This document shows positions 59,043 through 64,000 of a DNA stretch of 64,000 bases, piece by piece. The notes under the pieces are model-generated. The model was given only the letters and a program-made list of their open reading frames with translations. It ran no database searches and had not been told where the DNA came from. The position numbers and the translations under genes are program-made. The DNA is taken from positions 1-64,000 of the forward strand of contig JAFWPB010000028.1 in assembly GCA_017545245.1 (NCBI GenBank). Direction: 5' to 3'. Position 1 is the stretch's first letter; each line of letters starts with the position of its first letter. The stretch is from Clostridiales bacterium (lineage in GTDB: Bacteria > Bacillota > Clostridia > Saccharofermentanales > Saccharofermentanaceae).

Positions 59043-61308
59043 CATGATCACGGTCGATGAGCTGCAGGGAATGCTGCGGCTTGACACGGCCAACACAACT
59101 TATGTTATGGAAATTTCAAATGGCCTATACTTAGGCCATTTGTATTATGGGGCGCGGCTTCCTTCGGGTGACCTCTCATTCCGCTCGGCATTTAACACGC
59201 CAATGTCGGAGGAGACACGCAAGAAGGAATTTGTCATCTACATGGACGGCATGGATTTCGAGTATCCGGGCTGGGGCATGGGAGATAGCCGCGAGGGCGC
59301 AATCAAGGTCAAGGACGCTGGCGGAGTAACACGTACGAACCTCCTTTACCGGGGATATCGCATTTCTATGTCCAAAGCACTTGTGCCTGGTCTTCCTGCG
59401 ACGTTTGGTGATGCACCCGGTGAAGGGGAAGTGCCGACGCTGGAAGTGGACCTCGAAGATCCCGACACAGGGTTGTTTGTAACCCTGTTCTACAGTGCTT
59501 TTTGGGAAGAAGACGTCATCGCAAGACGCGTGGAAGTGAAAAACAAAGGCTCACAGGATCTGGTGCTTGAGCGAGTGCTTTCGGCGGCGATGGATATGCC
59601 GGCAAAAGACCGGCAGGGAAGAGACTTTGAACTTCTTACCTACTGCGGAACGTGGGCGAGAGAGTTTACGCGTGACGTGCGTCCGATCGGACTCGGAAAG
59701 ACCGGTGTATCTTCGATCATCGGTAAGACGAATAACCGCATGCAGCCGTTCCTGGGTTTGATGTCGCCGGGTACGACGCAGGAAACGGGCGAGATCTACG
59801 GATGGAATTTCCTTTATTCCGGAAACTTCGCTTCGTTTGTCGAGAAGAATTCTTTTGGAGGGATCCGCGTGTCTGTCGGTATCCATCCGGAGGAGTTTTC
59901 GTGGACGCTTGAACCGGGCCAGGTTTTCTATAGCCCGGAGGTCGTGATGACGTATTCGGATAGTGGCCTTGGGCAAATGTCCCGCAATTTCCATGATCTA
60001 TACAGAAACCATCTGATCCGTGGGGCGTGGAAGGACAGGAAGCGTCCGATCCTCATCAATAACTGGGAGGCGACATACTTCGATTTTGATACCGACAAGC
60101 TTCTTGCGATCGCGAAGACCGCGAAGGAGTGCGGAATCGAGATGCTCGTCATGGACGACGGCTGGTTTGGAAAGAGAAATGATCCGGACAGCAGTCTCGG
60201 TGACTGGTGGGTCAACGAGGAGAAACTGCAGGGTGGCCTGACCCGGCTTGGAAGTGAACTAGAAGCGATGGGCATGAAGTTTGGTATCTGGTTTGAGCCG
60301 GAGATGGTTTCGCCGGATTCGGAGCTGTATCGCGCGCACCCGGACTGGGCGATCGCGGTGCCGGGCAGAGAACCGTCGCGTTCGAGGAACCAGCTGGTGC
60401 TCGATGTATCGCGTGAAGACGTGCGGGATTATATTTTTACCAGTATGTGCAAGGTATTACACAGCGCGAAGATCGCGTATGTGAAGTGGGATATGAACCG
60501 TCATCTGACAGATGTGTATAGTGCATTGCTTCCTTCTGAAAGACAAGGCGAGATGATGCACAGATATGTTCTGGGTGTGTACGATCTTCAGGAGAGACTC
60601 CTAAAGGAGTTCCCGGAACTTTTGCTGGAGAACTGCAGCAGCGGCGGCGCGCGTTTCGACCCGGGTATGCTGTACTTTAGTCCGCAGATCTGGACGTCCG
60701 ATGATACGGATGCGTATGAGAGGATACGGATCCAGGAAGGCGCAGCGGCGCTGTATCCGCTGTCGTCTCTGGGTGCGCATGTGTCGATCTGCCCGAACCA
60801 CGTGACCGGGCGGAATGTGCCTTTCATGACGCGGGGGCACGTGGCGCTGGCCGGAACGTTCGGGTATGAGCTGGATATTACGCAGCTTTCTGATGAGGAG
60901 AAGGGCATGATCCGTCAGCAGACGGCGCTCTTCCACAAGTTCAATGACCTTGTCAGAAACGGGGACTATTACCGTATGGCGTCGTTCCAGGAGACGGGCT
61001 TCTATGATTGTTATGGCGTCGTTTCGAGGGATAAGTCGGAGATGCTCCTGACATTTATCCATGTGATGAATCAGCCGTGCAAGCCGAACAGATGGATCTG
61101 TATTTCCGGCTTGGATCCGGAGAAGAAGTACCGTGTGGAAGAAGTCGGTATGGAGAAAGAAGAGAGTCCTGATGCTGACGGCAAAGCACCTGTGGTCTGT
61201 GAGACGTACGGTGCGATGCTTCAGAATGCGGGTCTGATCGTGCCGTGCCGGTATGGTGATTTCCAGTCTGTGCTGTATCACATCACGGAAGTGCGTGAGG
61301 ATTCTTGA
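59032..61308 (+). CDS. GH36 alpha-galactosidase
   Basis: The 758-residue enzyme has EMLVMDDGWFGKRNDPDSSL, KFGIWFEPEMVSPDS, the nucleophile Asp 487 in VKWDMNRHLTD, ENCSSGGARFDPGM and the acid/base region around Asp 557 (WTSDDTDAYER), all typical of GH36. The N-terminal beta-sandwich (about residues 1-300) is present. There is no signal peptide, so it cleaves alpha-galactosides such as raffinose or galactomannan fragments in the cytoplasm. ATG 59032 lies inside the previous gene after GGATGGTAAAAG; ATG 59044 is an alternative. Confidence 0.95.
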   Translation: MKNDMITVDELQGMLRLDTANTTYVMEISNGLYLGHLYYGARLPSGDLSFRSAFNTPMSEETRKKEFVIYMDGMDFEYPGWGMGDSREGAIKVKDAGGVTRTNLLYRGYRISMSKALVPGLPATFGDAPGEGEVPTLEVDLEDPDTGLFVTLFYSAFWEEDVIARRVEVKNKGSQDLVLERVLSAAMDMPAKDRQGRDFELLTYCGTWAREFTRDVRPIGLGKTGVSSIIGKTNNRMQPFLGLMSPGTTQETGEIYGWNFLYSGNFASFVEKNSFGGIRVSVGIHPEEFSWTLEPGQVFYSPEVVMTYSDSGLGQMSRNFHDLYRNHLIRGAWKDRKRPILINNWEATYFDFDTDKLLAIAKTAKECGIEMLVMDDGWFGKRNDPDSSLGDWWVNEEKLQGGLTRLGSELEAMGMKFGIWFEPEMVSPDSELYRAHPDWAIAVPGREPSRSRNQLVLDVSREDVRDYIFTSMCKVLHSAKIAYVKWDMNRHLTDVYSALLPSERQGEMMHRYVLGVYDLQERLLKEFPELLLENCSSGGARFDPGMLYFSPQIWTSDDTDAYERIRIQEGAAALYPLSSLGAHVSICPNHVTGRNVPFMTRGHVALAGTFGYELDITQLSDEEKGMIRQQTALFHKFNDLVRNGDYYRMASFQETGFYDCYGVVSRDKSEMLLTFIHVMNQPCKPNRWICISGLDPEKKYRVEEVGMEKEESPDADGKAPVVCETYGAMLQNAGLIVPCRYGDFQSVLYHITEVREDS

Positions 61309-61329
61309 GTATCCTGGAGGAGTAAATCA

Positions 61330-62046
61330 GTGATCGAAACGGAGATTTTCCATCTGCTGGAAGGCGCGGAGCAGGCGCGCGGGACGGCGGTCATTATTGA
61401 TGTGTTCCGTGCTTTTTCGGTGGAGTGTTATCTGTATGCGATGGGGGCGCGGCTGGTCCGGCCGGTGGGGTCAGTGGAGGACGCCTGCGCGCTTCGTGAT
61501 CGGATCCCGGGTTCGGTGCTGGTGGGTGAGCGCGGGGGCGTCCGGTGTGAGGGCTTTGACTTTGGCAATTCACCTTCGCAGCTGCGCCGTGAAGCGGTTG
61601 AAGGCCGTGTAGTGATCCACACCACCAGTGCAGGTACACAGGGTATCGTGAATGCCTGCGGGGCAGATGAGATCCTGACAGGAAGCTTTGTCAACGCACG
61701 TGCGATCGCGCAGTATATTCTGTCCCGTGAAGAGCAAGCAGATCCTTCTGAAAAGAGGACCGTCTCGCTGGTTGCCATGGGCCTTTCCGCCAAGAAAAGG
61801 ACTGAAGAAGATGAACTCTGCGCAGAATATTTAAAAGTGCTTTTGAATCGGAAAGAAATGCCGGATCTGGAAGAGCGGCTCACTGCCCTTCGGGAAACAA
61901 GCGGAAGGAAATTCTTCGATCCGGCGCTTCAGGAAGTTTTCCCATGTGAAGATTTTGACATGTGCATCAAGCACGATATTTTCCCATTCGTACTTCGTAT
62001 CGGACGTGATGACATGGGACTGGTATCTCATCTCGTAAAGGTATAA
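61330..62046 (+). CDS. ComB-family 2-phosphosulfolactate phosphatase-like protein
   Basis: The 238-residue protein contains VIIDVFRAFSVECYLYAMGA, VGERGGVRCEGFDFGNSP, VIHTTSAGTQGIVNA and TEEDELCAEYLK, the metal-binding and catalytic pattern of ComB. ComB releases phosphate from 2-phosphosulfolactate, known from coenzyme M synthesis in methanogens. In Firmicutes the purpose is unclear; sulfolactate formation is possible. GTG 61330 follows GGAGGAGTAAATCA, 21 nt after the galactosidase stop, so it is probably in the same transcript. Confidence 0.88.
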   Translation: MIETEIFHLLEGAEQARGTAVIIDVFRAFSVECYLYAMGARLVRPVGSVEDACALRDRIPGSVLVGERGGVRCEGFDFGNSPSQLRREAVEGRVVIHTTSAGTQGIVNACGADEILTGSFVNARAIAQYILSREEQADPSEKRTVSLVAMGLSAKKRTEEDELCAEYLKVLLNRKEMPDLEERLTALRETSGRKFFDPALQEVFPCEDFDMCIKHDIFPFVLRIGRDDMGLVSHLVKV

Positions 62047-62095
62047 AAAACATCCTGTGAAGCCTAGTCCGCTCGAACCATTTTCCACAGGATGT
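62045..62095 (-). terminator. Terminator of the HtrA-like gene
   Basis: Minus strand: ACATCCTGTG pairs with CACAGGATGT and is followed by TTTTTTAT. It overlaps the stop of the convergent ComB gene. Confidence 0.75.
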
Positions 62096-62137
62096 GATGC
62101 AGTATTTGCTATTCGTTTTTTTGACTGTAAGTTAGGA

Positions 62138-63769
62138 TCAGCCGGTCGTGCCAGTATGGTTTGCAGCTTCTATTTCTTCTGCCACAGTGACCTCGACCTC
62201 TTCTTCCTGGCCCTGACGATAAACTGTGAAGGTGATCTTGCCGCCTACACCGGCTGATTCGATGGCATCTTTCAGATCCGTTGTATCGGTTACCGCTTTA
62301 CCATTGATCTTCGTAATGATATCGCCCTCTTTCATTCCGGCCTTGGCAGCAGGACCATCGGCGATGACTTCTTCAATGGAGATACCATCCGGCAGGCCAT
62401 AACGCTTCATGCTCTGGGTGACCATCTGGCAATAGACGCCGATGAAGGGTTTCTTGTCGCATCCTTTTTCGATGATGTTATCGATGATGTCACGGACGCT
62501 GTTGATCGGGATGGCAAAGCCGATGTTCTCGATCGATGCTTCTGTTGGACTTCCGCTGCTCGAATACTTTGCATTCGTAATACCAATGACCTCACCATAT
62601 AGATTGAAAAGAGGACCACCGGAGTTACCGGCATTGATTGCGCAGTCTGTCTGGATAAGATTCATCTTTGCCTTTTCAATCGTGATCGAGCGGTTCAAAG
62701 CACTGACGTATCCGGCTGTGAGGGAGAAGGTGAGTTCGCCCAGCGGATTACCGATTGCGATGACATCGTCACCGACATTGAGATGGTCGGAGTCGCCAAG
62801 GATTACCGGAGTAAGTCCTTTTGCATCGATCTTCAGAACAGCCAGATCGTTGTCAGCATCGTAGCCGATGAACGTGGCATCATAAGTGTTTCCATCGTAG
62901 GTTGCGACCTGGATCTTGGATGAGTTTTCAACAACATGATAATTCGTCACGATGTAACCGTCTTCCGTGAGGATAAATCCTGAACCGGCCGCTGCAGCAG
63001 TGGTCTTATATCCATAGTAGTTGTAATCGATCGATGTCGTGATACCGACTGTCGAATTCACGTTTCCTGCATAGATCTCTGCCGGAGTATGTTTCTCGCT
63101 TGTGTCAACATAGTCCGTATTCAGAGCGGTATAGTCGCGCTTCCCCTCAAGAACAGAAGATGAACCGCCGGATGAAGAGGAGGTTTCGGAACTGGCGGCA
63201 TTATCCTTGCGGACGGCTTTCTTGGCGGCGTCGACGGCTTCTTCCTGGATCTTATCCATGGAGTACTTCGCATAAAGTGTCACTGCGCCTGCTCCGGCTG
63301 CACCGCCGATCAGGCAGAATGCTACAGCTACCGCTGCGATTTTCGCTGCTCCTCCGTGGGATTTTTCTTTCTTCTGTTTCTTTGGCTTTGCTACTACAGA
63401 AGGAACACTTGCATTTTGTACTTGTGTCTGAAACTGTGGTGTCATAGTTGGAACGAGCTGAGGAACCACTTGAGGTGTAAGCTGCGGAACAACCTGTGGC
63501 TGTGGAACTGCCATGGTTGGCGCCGGAGTCGGCTGGGTTTGTGGCATCGGTGCGAGTACCGGCTGTGGCTGGATTTGAGGTTGAACCTGCGGCTGGACTT
63601 GCGGCTGGACCAGATTGGAACCTGGGCGCATCGGTGCAGCAGGCACCTGAGGTGTATATTGTGGCAGTGGTATAGTCGGTATCTGCGGCTGATGAGCCTG
63701 ACCAGCTGTTCTTGTATCATTCGGCGTATTGCCATTAAGGTTACTTCCTTGATAATTGTTCATCGACAT
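62138..63769 (-). CDS. HtrA/DegP-like membrane-anchored serine protease
   Basis: The 543-residue protein has a long cytoplasmic Pro/Gln-rich N-terminus (PQVQPQVQPQIQPQ), one membrane segment (~residues 145-167) and a Ser-rich spacer. The trypsin-like domain has its triad in VTNYHVVENS (His), ADNDLAVLKI (Asp) and INAGNSGGPL (Ser); a C-terminal PDZ domain follows (IADGPAAKAGMKEGDIITKI). It degrades misfolded proteins outside the membrane. The ATG follows CGAAAGGAGACGATACA. The Gln/Pro repeat DNA is internally repetitive and may vary in length. Confidence 0.93.
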   Translation of the reverse strand: MSMNNYQGSNLNGNTPNDTRTAGQAHQPQIPTIPLPQYTPQVPAAPMRPGSNLVQPQVQPQVQPQIQPQPVLAPMPQTQPTPAPTMAVPQPQVVPQLTPQVVPQLVPTMTPQFQTQVQNASVPSVVAKPKKQKKEKSHGGAAKIAAVAVAFCLIGGAAGAGAVTLYAKYSMDKIQEEAVDAAKKAVRKDNAASSETSSSSGGSSSVLEGKRDYTALNTDYVDTSEKHTPAEIYAGNVNSTVGITTSIDYNYYGYKTTAAAAGSGFILTEDGYIVTNYHVVENSSKIQVATYDGNTYDATFIGYDADNDLAVLKIDAKGLTPVILGDSDHLNVGDDVIAIGNPLGELTFSLTAGYVSALNRSITIEKAKMNLIQTDCAINAGNSGGPLFNLYGEVIGITNAKYSSSGSPTEASIENIGFAIPINSVRDIIDNIIEKGCDKKPFIGVYCQMVTQSMKRYGLPDGISIEEVIADGPAAKAGMKEGDIITKINGKAVTDTTDLKDAIESAGVGGKITFTVYRQGQEEEVEVTVAEEIEAANHTGTTG

Positions 63770-63932
63770 TGTATCGTCTCCTTTCGTAAGGTGAACTCTT
63801 ATTCACTTGTAAGTATACTCTATCGCGTCAACCTTAAAATTACTTTAAAGTTATTTATGACTGAAAACTTGCTGATTCAATTGGTGGGATAAATGATAGA
63901 ATAGTATAAGATGTTAAGCGGAGGAAATAACG

Positions 63933-64000
63933 GTGAGACTTAGCGAACTTCTTGTTTTTGATGATATCGTTATCCAGTGCCATGACAACCCGGACGCAGA
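63933..64000 (+). CDS. Start of a DHH-family phosphoesterase gene (cut by window end)
   Basis: The last 68 bases encode VRLSELLVFDDIVIQCHDNP followed by DA. The CHDNPDA stretch is the first metal-binding motif of DHH phosphoesterases (NrnA/oligoribonuclease or exopolyphosphatase-like). GTG 63933 follows GCGGAGGAAATAACG. Only the first 22 codons are inside the window. Confidence 0.7.
   Translation, partial: MRLSELLVFDDIVIQCHDNPDA

Overview
The window comes from a Gram-positive anaerobe of the class Clostridia, probably a plant-fibre-degrading gut or rumen species near Lachnospiraceae or Saccharofermentans. The evidence is GGAGG-type ribosome binding sites, many lipoproteins with lipoboxes, LytTR and AgrC-like two-component systems, a T-box leader, and GH51, GH3 and GH36 glycosidases. 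No rRNA, tRNA, CRISPR array, transposase or site-specific recombinase was recognised.

The left part, about 0.3-36.7 kb, is accessory DNA organised by one unusual repeat. The last ~26 bp of the GMP synthase gene, encoding TGTIEWE plus stop, occurs eight times in one orientation (S1-S8, at 320, 3035, 4795, 6249, 8381, 9735, 13896 and 36658). Only S8 is still attached to guaA, which lies on the minus strand at 36658-37638. The other seven copies split the DNA downstream of guaA into segments of 1.4-22.8 kb. These carry zinc-ribbon membrane proteins with tiny membrane partners, lipoproteins, an aldo/keto reductase, a GNAT enzyme and a HipBA toxin-antitoxin pair. Broken genes abut five copies (at S1, S2, S3, S4 and S7). 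Large hairpins with a conserved apex sit beside S6-S8, and paired 9-bp direct repeats sit beside S1 and S6. I read this as a pile-up of insertions, each of which used and rebuilt the guaA 3' end.

The largest segment (13.9-36.66 kb) holds two LytTR regulator/sensor-kinase pairs. It also has a MacB-like ABC exporter, two very long paralogous solute-binding lipoproteins behind a 99-nt repeated leader, and further lipoproteins. Paired CTTGC direct repeats look like the regulators' binding sites. The segment then has a glutamate-cysteine-ligase-like/class II amidotransferase operon, tcdA, a proC-like gene, and relics of hipB, fic and other genes. A 163-bp duplication brackets the amidotransferase-to-proC block.

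The right part (37.8-64 kb) looks like stable chromosome. In order it holds an XRE regulator, two glycosyltransferases, an ECF sigma/anti-sigma pair, a PAP2 protein, a lipoprotein, an arabinofuranosidase and two MATE exporters. These are followed by a PASTA lipoprotein, a Thr/Glu-rich lipoprotein, tandem MgtC proteins, a GH3 lipoprotein and a small zinc-ribbon protein. Next is an XRE-cupin-acyl-CoA-synthetase fusion under a T-box leader, then a lipoprotein overlapping an alpha-galactosidase gene, a ComB-family phosphatase, an HtrA-like protease, and the start of a DHH phosphoesterase gene cut by the window end.
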